26,969 bases of DNA. It comes from a virus. This document shows positions 1-4,325 of the stretch, one piece after another. The notes below the pieces were generated by a model. That model saw only the letters and a program-made list of their open reading frames with translations, had not been told where the DNA came from and ran no database searches. The DNA lies in the IMG/VR virus record IMGVR_UViG_3300027859_000069, positions 1 to 26,969 of that record. One strand, written 5' to 3'. Positions within the stretch are counted from its first letter, which is position 1. Every line of letters starts with the position of its first letter. Position numbers and translations under genes: made by a program.

Positions 1-162
1 GTTAATGAGACTGGTAGTAATCTTGGTTACTGGTATGTCTCCAAGTGCTTGAACATTGTGTCTCATGCTAGTAAGAAAATCTTTAGCTGATACATCTCCG
101 TTCTTTCTCCTGCGATAAGTTTTGTTCGCAGCTTCTTTTAATGTTGGTGTTTTCTTTTTCAA
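1..162 (-). CDS. int: Probable tyrosine-type integrase, N-terminal fragment (cut by window edge)
   Basis: Only the first 54 codons lie in the window; the frame is open to base 1. The visible part looks like the N-terminal, DNA core-binding portion of phage tyrosine recombinases. It has a basic, helical stretch (TLKEAANKTYRRRKNGDVSA) and then a VQALGDIPVTKIT segment, matching the 'LG..P...IT' pattern that closes the first core-binding helix in many integrases. The catalytic R-H-R-Y residues would be beyond the edge and cannot be checked. Start: an in-frame stop lies upstream and no ATG is available, so TTG at 162 is chosen; GGAG sits 8 bases before it. That GGAGTCAC leader also precedes the 136-aa gene start. 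The gene is last in the leftward operon visible here and overlaps the 53-aa ORF by 80 bases. Integrases of this kind are known in marine T7-like phages and would imply ability to integrate. The assignment rests on a short fragment. Confidence 0.6.
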   Translation of the reverse strand, partial: MKKKTPTLKEAANKTYRRRKNGDVSAKDFLTSMRHNVQALGDIPVTKITTSLIN

Positions 163-244
163 GGTCGTGACTCCAATGGTTAATAAGGGTTGTTAGTTCT
201 TTGATACGCTGAGTGGCAGCGTTGATTTTATCTAGGGTATTCAT
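83..244 (-). CDS. Small helical protein, unknown function (53 aa)
   Basis: This 53-residue ORF starts at ATG 244, which shares one base with the stop of the zinc-ribbon gene (TGATG junction), a typical coupled arrangement. The N-terminal part (NTLDKINAATQRIKELTTLI) has a spacing that would suit a short coiled coil, followed by a charged Lys/Glu-rich tail with two cysteines. No family is recognised. Its last 80 bases overlap the start of the integrase ORF in another frame, including that gene's GGAG ribosome-binding site. Translation through this ORF could therefore deliver ribosomes to, or interfere with, the integrase start. The overlap is long for two independent genes, so the C-terminal half may be a by-product of the integrase reading frame. 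Confidence 0.5.
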   Translation of the reverse strand: MNTLDKINAATQRIKELTTLINHWSHDLEKENTNIKRSCEQNLSQEKERRCIS

Positions 245-477
245 CATGGCATAAGGTCATCAATCCTTTGTAGCTCTGGCAGTTTTGCAAAGGCAATAAG
301 ATCAACGATATTGTATTCTCTTGTGGTATATCTTTTACCACAGTCAATACATTCTCTTCGCCTTGAAGTGTATGGAATGTTAGCCTTGTTCTTATTGATA
401 GGGTTAGGCTTACCACTCCTGAATCGAGTCTCAAGATTTTTAGTATTGAGACCCCGACAGTTAGGGCATATACTCAT
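244..477 (-). CDS. NrdR-type zinc-ribbon protein lacking the ATP-cone (77 aa)
   Basis: The protein matches the N-terminal zinc ribbon of the ribonucleotide-reductase repressor NrdR. Cys4 and Cys7 form the first CPNC knuckle; Cys43 and Cys46 sit in RRRECIDCGKRYTTRE, almost the NrdR consensus around its second knuckle. NrdR proteins are about 150 residues, with an ATP-cone after the ribbon that senses ATP/dATP. This ORF stops after 77 residues, so only the DNA-binding part plus a short tail is present. Similar stand-alone ribbons occur in phages. It may bind NrdR boxes of host or phage nrd genes, or act as a generic DNA-binding regulator; no reductase gene is in the window. ATG 477 follows the 32-aa gene by two bases. 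The upstream sequence has no clear Shine-Dalgarno but contains TTAACCAAAC and CTTTACCAAC, a variant of the operon's repeated leader. Confidence 0.75.
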   Translation of the reverse strand: MSICPNCRGLNTKNLETRFRSGKPNPINKNKANIPYTSRRRECIDCGKRYTTREYNIVDLIAFAKLPELQRIDDLMP

Positions 478-479
478 GG

Positions 480-578
480 TTAGTACTTTCTGTTGGTAAA
501 GTGTTTGGTTAATTTTTCGTTAGCTTCTCCGATAAGAACTAACGTGGTAGTGATGATAATTATGTTTATAAAAATCAT
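480..578 (-). CDS. Tiny single-pass membrane protein (32 aa)
   Basis: Starting at ATG 578, this ORF encodes 32 residues: a very hydrophobic N-terminus (MIFINIIIITTTLVLIGEA, one membrane segment) and a short polar, basic tail. It begins immediately after the stop of the 56-aa gene (TAAATG) and ends two bases before the ATG of the zinc-ribbon gene, so it fills the gap between two coding regions exactly. That packing supports it as a real gene. No Shine-Dalgarno is visible; expression would depend on coupling. Alternatively this stretch is simply the leader of the zinc-ribbon gene, since TTAACCAAAC and CTTTACCAAC lie inside it. Function unknown. Confidence 0.4.
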   Translation of the reverse strand: MIFINIIIITTTLVLIGEANEKLTKHFTNRKY

Positions 579-749
579 TTAAATAGATAAGATTGTTTTA
601 ACTAATTCTCTTTTGAGAATGACGATAGCTTCTTTGGCATCAAGGTTCTGATAAGCTATCAGGTTTGGTTGTGAGCCTGTGATTCTACAGGCTCGATAGT
701 ACATGGACTCTAGTTCCCAGTACGTTTGATGGGTCTTGCGTTTAATCAT
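579..749 (-). CDS. Hypothetical early protein (56 aa)
   Basis: A 56-residue ORF starting at ATG 749 and overlapping the end of the 136-aa gene by eight bases (ATGATTAA). It is basic at the N-terminus (MIKRKTHQTYWELESMYYRA), followed by a likely helical second half (LIAYQNLDAKEAIVILKREL). No family is recognised and no catalytic motif or membrane segment is visible. The overlap with the upstream gene and the exact TAAATG abutment with the next ORF indicate a compact, translationally coupled phage operon. It is probably a small soluble accessory protein. Confidence 0.6.
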   Translation of the reverse strand: MIKRKTHQTYWELESMYYRACRITGSQPNLIAYQNLDAKEAIVILKRELVKTILSI

Positions 750-1152
750 GGAAGTTAGGAATGAATGTACCTTCCATAGTTACAGGTCTTGTATAAGTTT
801 TACCTAGTGGTTCTCTCCATAGTTCGGGGTGTTGAATACGTTTAAACTGTACGTGTTCTAATCCTGCTTGATTAACTATTTCACAGGCACAGTCAGTCCA
901 GTATGTCTCAGAGTTGTGACCTAGATTTTCTATCTCATCATTCCAATATGGAATAGCTATTGCTAGACCTCTAAGCCAGTTCTCAATATCATCTTGACCT
1001 AAGTTTGAATACCATAGGTTGTAACACCATTGAAATTTTTCTTTATCATTCCAGTCTTGCCAGTTGCTATTGTCTAGTCCGTTACAGTATTCGTTTGAAT
1101 CTAACTCGAACTCGATAGCATCTAAGATTAAAGTTGTTAGTGAAGTTTTCAT
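742..1152 (-). CDS. Hypothetical early protein, acidic and Trp-rich (136 aa)
   Basis: A 136-residue acidic protein rich in tryptophan, asparagine and aspartate, with no membrane segment or signal peptide. Segments such as WLRGLAIAIPYWNDEIENLG resemble small uncharacterised phage proteins that carry a 'WL.GL...I.Y...EI..LG' pattern, but no function is attached to it. The start at ATG 1152 is well supported: AAGGAG lies 5 bases upstream within AAAGGAGTCAC, the clearest Shine-Dalgarno in the left operon. Upstream are the repeated CTAACCAAAC motif and a perfect 8-bp hairpin. The gene is followed by the overlapping 56-aa ORF. Possibly a host-interaction factor, by position only. Confidence 0.75.
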   Translation of the reverse strand: MKTSLTTLILDAIEFELDSNEYCNGLDNSNWQDWNDKEKFQWCYNLWYSNLGQDDIENWLRGLAIAIPYWNDEIENLGHNSETYWTDCACEIVNQAGLEHVQFKRIQHPELWREPLGKTYTRPVTMEGTFIPNFHD

Positions 1153-1164
1153 GTGACTCCTTTT

Positions 1165-1206
1165 GTTTGGTTAGTGGGTAGGGCATACCCTTAGTCAAGT
1201 ATGCCC
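1165..1206 (-). promoter_or_regulatory. Leader module: hairpin plus CTAACCAAAC before the 136-aa gene
   Basis: On the minus strand, a perfect 8-bp stem (GGGCATAC at 1199-1206, pairing with GTATGCCC at 1181-1188, 10-base loop) is followed by ACTAACCAAAC (1165-1175) and AAAGGAGTCAC directly before the ATG at 1152. The hairpin has no trailing U run, so it is not a classical terminator. The same order recurs before the 50-aa gene, with an almost identical stem (GGGCATAG/CTATGCCC), and in variant forms elsewhere in the operon. It may be an RNA-processing or stability element with a translation-enhancing leader. Confidence 0.7.
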
Positions 1207-1222
1207 ATTTGTTTTTCAGTTG

Positions 1223-1375
1223 TCAATAATCTATCTTGTCTAGAATATCTGACACTTGTTTTAGTTGATCTTTCTTTAGCTTTTTAATAGCATCTTTATC
1301 AACTGTATTTTTAAAGTCTGGTTCAGGTGGCCAGTTCTCATCATTGACTTGATTAATAAGATTGTTTAGTTTCAT
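1223..1375 (-). CDS. Small charged protein, unknown function (50 aa)
   Basis: This 50-residue ORF starts at ATG 1375 and ends with TGA at 1223-1225. The N-terminus is MKLNNLINQVNDENWPPEP; the second half is Lys/Asp-rich and probably helical (DAIKKLKKDQLKQVSDILDK). No domain is recognised. Support for it being real comes from its leader: hairpin, ACTAACCAAAC and AAAAGTCAC directly before the ATG, the same design as for the 136-aa gene. It sits alone between two hairpin leaders, leaving no other coding candidate for 1207-1437. Confidence 0.65.
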   Translation of the reverse strand: MKLNNLINQVNDENWPPEPDFKNTVDKDAIKKLKKDQLKQVSDILDKIDY

Positions 1376-1385
1376 GTGACTTTTA

Positions 1386-1422
1386 GTTTGGTTAGTAAGG
1401 GCATAGCTTTTACACTATGCCC
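1386..1422 (-). promoter_or_regulatory. Leader module: hairpin plus CTAACCAAAC before the 50-aa gene
   Basis: Read on the minus strand: GGGCATAG (1415-1422), an 8-base loop, CTATGCCC (1399-1406), then TTACTAACCAAAC (1386-1398) and the ATG at 1375. The stem is a perfect 8 bp and differs from the stem at 1181-1206 in one base pair. The loop sequences differ, so the structure looks conserved. No U tract follows. Confidence 0.7.
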
Positions 1423-1437
1423 AGTTGTTGTGACTAC

Positions 1438-1986
1438 TTAGTGGTTAGGTAGTAAGTCTTGTCTAAGACATACGTAACCTCTAAGTTTGCGAGGTCGCTT
1501 ACCCCTGCTATCGTAGGTGTCCCAGATAGCACCCTCTTTAACTGCAACCCAATGTTGTGGTACATGAACTATGCAAGTCTTAGGTATGTTGTCTTGATTA
1601 AAGTACAACCACGTTGACTTGTCATTGTTCCTGTATTTAGTAAGGGATTTATAAACAACATCAAGTCCAAAGTCTTGAAGTGTTGCGATTAAATCTGTCT
1701 TACTTAAACCCCAGTCTGCTGACTTAGCTGACTGTTTACGTTGACCCCATTGATCGTAGTAGTAACTACCTGCACGTTTGTTTCTGGTAGCTTTGTTCCA
1801 GACTTCTTTGTAGTCAAGACCATAAGCTAAACAGATAGCTCTCGTACCGCAGTCACCATGCCTTTCTTTCTTAGGGTGTGGGTTGCGTAGCATCACTCTT
1901 AAACCTGAATGATGAGAGGATTTTGGAAAAGTTAATTCCATAATTAGATAAAGCGTTGTACAACTGAGTGACTCTTTGTGAGCCAC
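1438..1986 (-). CDS. Papain-fold-like cysteine peptidase candidate
   Basis: The protein carries a Cys-His-Asp pattern like that of papain-fold phage proteins. Cys46 is in HGDCGTRAICLAYG at the head of a helix, His145 in VPQHWVAVKEG, and Asp156 or Asp159 in IWDTYDSRGKR. The 'GDC..RAI', 'H.VAV..G' and 'D(T)(W/Y)D' trio recurs in a common family of short phage proteins with no proven substrate. The longest frame starts at GTG 1986 (182 aa), but this lies in the 3' arm of a strong hairpin and has no Shine-Dalgarno. ATG 1941 (167 aa) or ATG 1893 (151 aa) may be the true start; conservation is only evident from about residue 34. The downstream neighbour is the 50-aa gene and the upstream one is ArdC-like, which suggests a role in early host take-over. 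Activity is inferred from motifs only. Confidence 0.6.
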   Translation of the reverse strand: MAHKESLSCTTLYLIMELTFPKSSHHSGLRVMLRNPHPKKERHGDCGTRAICLAYGLDYKEVWNKATRNKRAGSYYYDQWGQRKQSAKSADWGLSKTDLIATLQDFGLDVVYKSLTKYRNNDKSTWLYFNQDNIPKTCIVHVPQHWVAVKEGAIWDTYDSRGKRPRKLRGYVCLRQDLLPNH

Positions 1987-2022
1987 TCATACTAGCCCTT
2001 TGGTCAGGGCTAATAAGAGTGG
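1983..2022 (-). promoter_or_regulatory. Two-tier hairpin between ArdC-like and Cys-peptidase genes
   Basis: An extended stem-loop. The outer arms CCACTC (1983-1988) and GAGTGG (2017-2022) enclose a 4x4 internal loop, and the inner arms TAGCCCT (1993-1999) and AGGGCTA (2006-2012) enclose a six-base loop. On the minus strand its 3' arm covers the GTG at 1986 and an out-of-phase ATG at 1990. It therefore either masks that start or shows that the real start is further downstream. No U run follows. It occupies the position the leader hairpins have in the rest of the operon. Confidence 0.65.
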
Positions 2023-2038
2023 TTCTAGTAACACATTA

Positions 2039-3034
2039 TCAAGTGTTATCGGATTTGTCAACTATCGGGTTCAGGATAAAGTTCTTAGCCTTTACTGATT
2101 GTCCTAAGATAGTGTTAATAAACTTGGGTTCTTTCCTGAGTTTACTAATCCAGTTCTTAAGGTAACTAGCGTGTTGGTCATCAGTTGTGCTGACTTTCAA
2201 CTCTCTAGCTAGTAAAAACGCTGCACATTCTGTAATGATTTCTTCTTCAGCGTATAGCTCAGAGCCAAATCCACACGCTTTTACTATGCCCTGTCTCGCT
2301 AGTCTTTCTTGAGACCCACTACTATGACAGGCTTCGTGCATAACTACAGCGTAGTAATTCTCATTGTTTGAGAATCTAGTTCTATCGGGAACTACGATCT
2401 CATCAAAGAGTACATCATAGTATGCTCTATCCCCTTTGTGACTGAAGTTTTTAAGGTGCTTATCAATGTAGTTGGTAACTACTATGTCATGCACATTCTT
2501 TAGTCGGTCATCTAGTGGCTCAAAGTTAGTAGCTTGATGTTGTTTCTCAAGGTCAGCTATCCTATCGTCTAGCTTTTTTTGATTCTCAGGTGTTGAGCCT
2601 ACAAAACAGGCTATGTTAAACACTCTAGTAGGTCGAAAGATAGTAAATCTAGCACCAGTCTCGACTTGTAAACCATCAGGTTTGGACTCATCTAAGGGTC
2701 GCTTACCATTGATTGTAATAGGTCTAAGAATGACTGCACTCTTACTACCTTTCTTGATTTTAAGACCCCATTTTTGAGCCTGTTTGAAACCGCACCAGTA
2801 AGGATATTTATGGCCTTGAGCTAGTTTGTAAATCTCAAGGGCTATAAGGTTACCATTTTGGTAGTATTCCCCTGTTGTAAAGTTCATATGATCACCTTCA
2901 GGTGTCCACTCTTTGCGAAAAGGATTACAACCTTTCTCCATTAGTGAGATTAGTGTATCAGCTAATTCTTGTATGCCCTTATCAGGATTGTAAGGTTCTT
3001 TTTTAGTTTGTTTTTTGACAGGTGTTAAGGTCAT
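2039..3034 (-). CDS. ardC: ArdC-like antirestriction protein (ssDNA-binding domain plus metallopeptidase)
   Basis: A 331-residue protein with the two-domain architecture of ArdC-type antirestriction proteins. Residues about 15-145 match the ArdC N-terminal ssDNA-binding domain: 'LISLMEKGCNPFRKEW', 'N..TG..Y.NGN...L', 'WCGFKQAQKWGLKIKKGSK', then a strand ending in VFNIACF. Residues about 180-310 are the zincin-like domain, with zinc motif HEACH (His233, Glu234, His237) and a downstream glutamate helix (EEEIITECAAFLLARE) that should give the third ligand. Plasmid ArdC binds ssDNA and protects incoming DNA from type I and II restriction; phage members are presumed to do the same early in infection. 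The start at ATG 3034 follows CTAACCAAAAC and CTTTACCAAAAAC without a Shine-Dalgarno. It is the largest gene of the left operon. Confidence 0.85.
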   Translation of the reverse strand: MTLTPVKKQTKKEPYNPDKGIQELADTLISLMEKGCNPFRKEWTPEGDHMNFTTGEYYQNGNLIALEIYKLAQGHKYPYWCGFKQAQKWGLKIKKGSKSAVILRPITINGKRPLDESKPDGLQVETGARFTIFRPTRVFNIACFVGSTPENQKKLDDRIADLEKQHQATNFEPLDDRLKNVHDIVVTNYIDKHLKNFSHKGDRAYYDVLFDEIVVPDRTRFSNNENYYAVVMHEACHSSGSQERLARQGIVKACGFGSELYAEEEIITECAAFLLARELKVSTTDDQHASYLKNWISKLRKEPKFINTILGQSVKAKNFILNPIVDKSDNT

Positions 3035-3051
3035 TGTTTTTGGTAAAGTAG

Positions 3052-3081
3052 TTTTGGTTAGAGAGTCTTGTTAAGGACTCT
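3052..3081 (-). promoter_or_regulatory. Leader module: hairpin plus CTAACCAAAAC before the ArdC-like gene
   Basis: Minus strand: AGAGTC (3076-3081) pairs with GACTCT (3062-3067) around an eight-base loop that can itself pair CTT with AAG. CTAACCAAAA follows (3052-3061), then CTTTACCAAAAAC and the ATG at 3034. The 3' arm of the stem runs directly into the CTAACC motif. A further small palindrome (CCTACCTAGTAGG, 3088-3100) lies at the end of the upstream 44-aa gene. Confidence 0.6.
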
Positions 3082-3088
3082 TTAGAAC

Positions 3089-3223
3089 CTACCTAGTAGG
3101 CTCTAAGGAATCGTTAATTCTATTCCACTCATAAAGTGCATCTTGTTTTTGTGAGATATGCCAAGACCTTAAGACAGGTTGAGAGACAGTACCATTAACA
3201 ACTAATAGAATTGAATCGGTCAT
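3089..3223 (-). CDS. Small hypothetical protein (44 aa)
   Basis: A 44-residue ORF from ATG 3223 to TAG 3089-3091. It reads MTDSILLVVNGTVSQPVL, then a Trp/Gln-rich middle (RSWHISQKQDALYEWNRI) and a short tail. No family, membrane helix or metal site is recognised. The upstream sequence has CTAACCGCACG, a divergent copy of the operon's CTAACCAAA motif, 29 bases before the ATG. It lies between the 63-aa gene and the ArdC-like gene, with no better coding candidate in that interval. Probably a real but uncharacterised early gene. Confidence 0.5.
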   Translation of the reverse strand: MTDSILLVVNGTVSQPVLRSWHISQKQDALYEWNRINDSLEPTR

Positions 3224-3264
3224 TGTTTGCACTAAGGAAAACGTGCGGTTAGATTTGATAATCA

Positions 3265-3456
3265 TTAGATTTGTATATCAGGTGTAGTAGTTTGGATTTT
3301 GAAAGTAAAGCCTAGTTTTTTAAGGGCATTAATATTACTTTGAGTGAGAGTACTGTTACCAGTCAAAGACTGTAATGGATCTCTTTGTTCTTCATTGACT
3401 ACATCAACATAAGTAGTTCCGTAGGCAACCCTAGTTGAGATTAAAATTTCAGACAT
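3265..3456 (-). CDS. Small hypothetical early protein (63 aa)
   Basis: A 63-residue soluble protein with no recognised domain. It begins MSEILISTRVAYGTTYVDV and has a helix-like segment near the C-terminus (LTQSNINALKKLGFTF). ATG 3456 is preceded by CTAACCAAACC and CTTTACCAAAAAC, the full A-rich leader, and by two hairpins. There is no Shine-Dalgarno, so initiation probably relies on the unstructured A-rich leader. Second gene of the left operon. Confidence 0.6.
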   Translation of the reverse strand: MSEILISTRVAYGTTYVDVVNEEQRDPLQSLTGNSTLTQSNINALKKLGFTFKIQTTTPDIQI

Positions 3457-3478
3457 GATAGTTAAGTTTTTGGTAAAG

Positions 3479-3523
3479 GTTTGGTTAGAGTATTGAACTC
3501 TATCAAGGGAATTTAACCCTTGA
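3479..3523 (-). promoter_or_regulatory. Leader module: double hairpin plus CTAACCAAAC before the 63-aa gene
   Basis: Minus strand, in order: TCAAGGG (3517-3523) pairs with CCCTTGA (3503-3509) around a 7-base loop and covers the stop codon of the 75-aa gene. Next, AGAGT (3497-3501) pairs with ACTCT (3487-3491) around a 5-base loop. Then comes CTAACCAAAC (3479-3488), sharing its first bases with the 3' arm. The second stem has the same sequence family (AGAGT/ACTCT) as the one before the ArdC-like gene. Confidence 0.6.
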
Positions 3524-3740
3524 AAGAATCTAAGTACTTTTGAGTTACGGTCTTGTAGTCAAGACCTGACAACCATTTATTGAGTTGTCTAGTAGTAGTC
3601 TTTGAGTAGTGTTGCTCAGTTCTAACGTAGCCTTCATTGGCTAGATTAGCTGCTACGACTGTGTTGTATGACCAGAATAATACTGATCCGTTAGGTAGTT
3701 TTGACTCATAAATGTTAGAGCCAACTTTGATTTTGTCCAT
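3513..3740 (-). CDS. Hypothetical early phage protein, first gene of left operon (75 aa)
   Basis: A 75-residue basic protein. The core has the pattern 'FWSYNTVVAANL..G.VRTEQHYSKTTTRQLNKWL'; similar short proteins with a 'Y.T.VA......RT...YS.TT..H/QLNKWL' layout are frequent in marine phages, where their function is unknown. No membrane segment is present. It is the promoter-proximal gene: a sigma70-like promoter lies at 3798-3827, and a CTTTACTAAACAAC/CTAACCACAC leader sits between promoter and ATG. First genes of T7-like early operons commonly encode host-modifying proteins, but nothing in this sequence shows that directly. Confidence 0.7.
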   Translation of the reverse strand: MDKIKVGSNIYESKLPNGSVLFWSYNTVVAANLANEGYVRTEQHYSKTTTRQLNKWLSGLDYKTVTQKYLDSFKG

Positions 3741-3748
3741 TAAAACTG

Positions 3749-3771
3749 TGTGGTTAGTTGTTTAGTAAAGA
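3749..3771 (-). promoter_or_regulatory. Variant leader motif of the first left-operon gene
   Basis: On the minus strand CTTTACTAAACAAC is followed by CTAACCACAC and ATG at 3740. Both words match the repeated leader (TTTACCAAAAAC and CTAACCAAAC), here in reversed order and with no strong hairpin. It lies within the expected 5' untranslated region of the promoter at 3798-3827. Confidence 0.4.
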
Positions 3772-3797
3772 TCAAGTCTTGTTGACCTGATGAACCC

Positions 3798-3827
3798 ACT
3801 ATAGAAAGTGTTACCGCAGATTGTCAA
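3798..3827 (-). promoter_or_regulatory. Sigma70-like promoter of the leftward early operon
   Basis: On the minus strand a perfect -35 TTGACA (3822-3827) is followed after 18 bases by TATAGT (3798-3803), a 5/6 match to TATAAT. It lies about 58 bases before the first early gene. GTGTT and AACAC arms (minus strand, overlapping the -35 and spacer) form an imperfect dyad that could be an operator. A host-polymerase promoter is what a T7-like early operon needs. Confidence 0.65.
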
Positions 3828-3930
3828 CACTCATTCTAATATTAGTCTGACTTCCCTTGCTATCACTAATTAAATTCATTGTTTACATTTAGTAATAATT
3901 AGATTATCTTAGTGTTTATTACCCTTATCT

Positions 3931-3993
3931 ATTAACCCTATATACCCTCTATTCATTCTCTACCCTATACCCCCTATTGATTAACCCTATATA
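3931..3993. repeat. Iteron-like direct repeats ATTAACCCTATATA
   Basis: The 14-base word ATTAACCCTATATA occurs exactly twice (3931-3944 and 3980-3993). Related words lie between and after it, such as TACCCTATACCCCC at 3961-3974 and AACCTATACCCCCC near 4015-4028. All C runs are on the plus strand, giving spaced G runs on the minus strand. Directly repeated words in an AT-rich, gene-free region are typical of origins or multi-site protein binding, but nothing identifies the binding protein. Confidence 0.5.
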
Positions 3994-4246
3994 TTTATTT
4001 TGATTTAACCTATTGAACCTATACCCCCCTACCGATTAAGAAAAGAAATAAAAGTAAATAATAGAATCAATAGACCAAAAACCACACTAAGAATAGTAAT
4101 AATATTCTGAGAGCCTAGTAGTAGCAATATATTTTTCTTATAAACGCTTTATTTTTTTATAAATTGACAAAATTTTTTTTATTTATAGGGGGAAACTCGC
4201 TATGCACGTATTCTGTTACCCTTTCAGATTTTTCTGTCAAAATTTT

Positions 4247-4290
4247 TTCTTAAGATTATCCTAATGTATTCTTAAGATAATCTTAGTGTG
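4247..4290. repeat. 22-bp tandem repeat with internal 10-bp inverted repeat
   Basis: Two adjacent 22-base units, each beginning TTCTTAAGAT (4247-4268 and 4269-4290), match at 18 of 22 positions. Across them TAAGATTATC (4251-4260) and GATAATCTTA (4276-4285) form perfect 10-bp inverted arms separated by 15 bases. A further close copy, AGATTATCTTAGTG, is at 3901-3914 and differs in one base from 4275-4288. The pattern suggests binding sites for a dimeric regulator or a packaging/replication protein. Confidence 0.55.
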
Positions 4291-4298
4291 CTTAGTTA

Positions 4299-4313
4299 GA
4301 GAAACTCTTTCTC
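4299..4313 (-). terminator. Short hairpin just downstream of TerL (weak terminator candidate)
   Basis: GAGAAA (4299-4304), loop CTC, TTTCTC (4308-4313), 13 bases past the TerL stop on the minus strand. The stem is only 6 bp, low in GC, and no U run follows, so termination here would be weak or factor-dependent. The larger inverted repeat at 4251-4285 lies next downstream and may contribute. Confidence 0.3.
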
Positions 4314-4325
4314 CTATACTAGGCT

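Larger units (their letters stand above)
3741..4325. other. 585-bp gene-free AT-rich gap between TerL end and early promoter
   Basis: No convincing ORF exists on either strand. The gap holds, left to right: the early leader and promoter (to 3827); an AT-rich stretch; a cluster of ACCCTATA/TACCCC words (3921-4036); a very AT-rich segment with long A and T runs (4100-4185); and tandem and inverted repeats (4247-4313). Both flanking operons are read leftwards, so the gap is a transcription boundary. In T7-like phages the terminase end and the early end of the linear genome meet across the terminal repeat, so this gap is the natural candidate for the genome ends, packaging site or origin. That is inference; no end signal is visible by eye. 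Confidence 0.6.

Noticed and set aside
311-499. Plus-strand 62-aa ORF over the zinc-ribbon gene
   Set aside because: Antisense to a gene with clear NrdR-type motifs; no ribosome site.
3921-4036. Possible G-quadruplex or telomere-like G runs on the minus strand
   Set aside because: The G runs are mostly three bases with loops of 4 to 15 bases, too long for a convincing quadruplex; treated as direct repeats instead.
4164-4192. Plus-strand TTGACA followed by TTTATA as a promoter
   Set aside because: The spacing between the hexamers is only 12 bases, and no rightward gene follows before the antisense TerL.
4202-4264. 20-codon plus-strand ORF preceded by AGGGGG in the gene-free gap
   Set aside because: Very short, Phe/Cys-rich, unlike any known peptide, and it runs into the inverted repeat; more likely chance.
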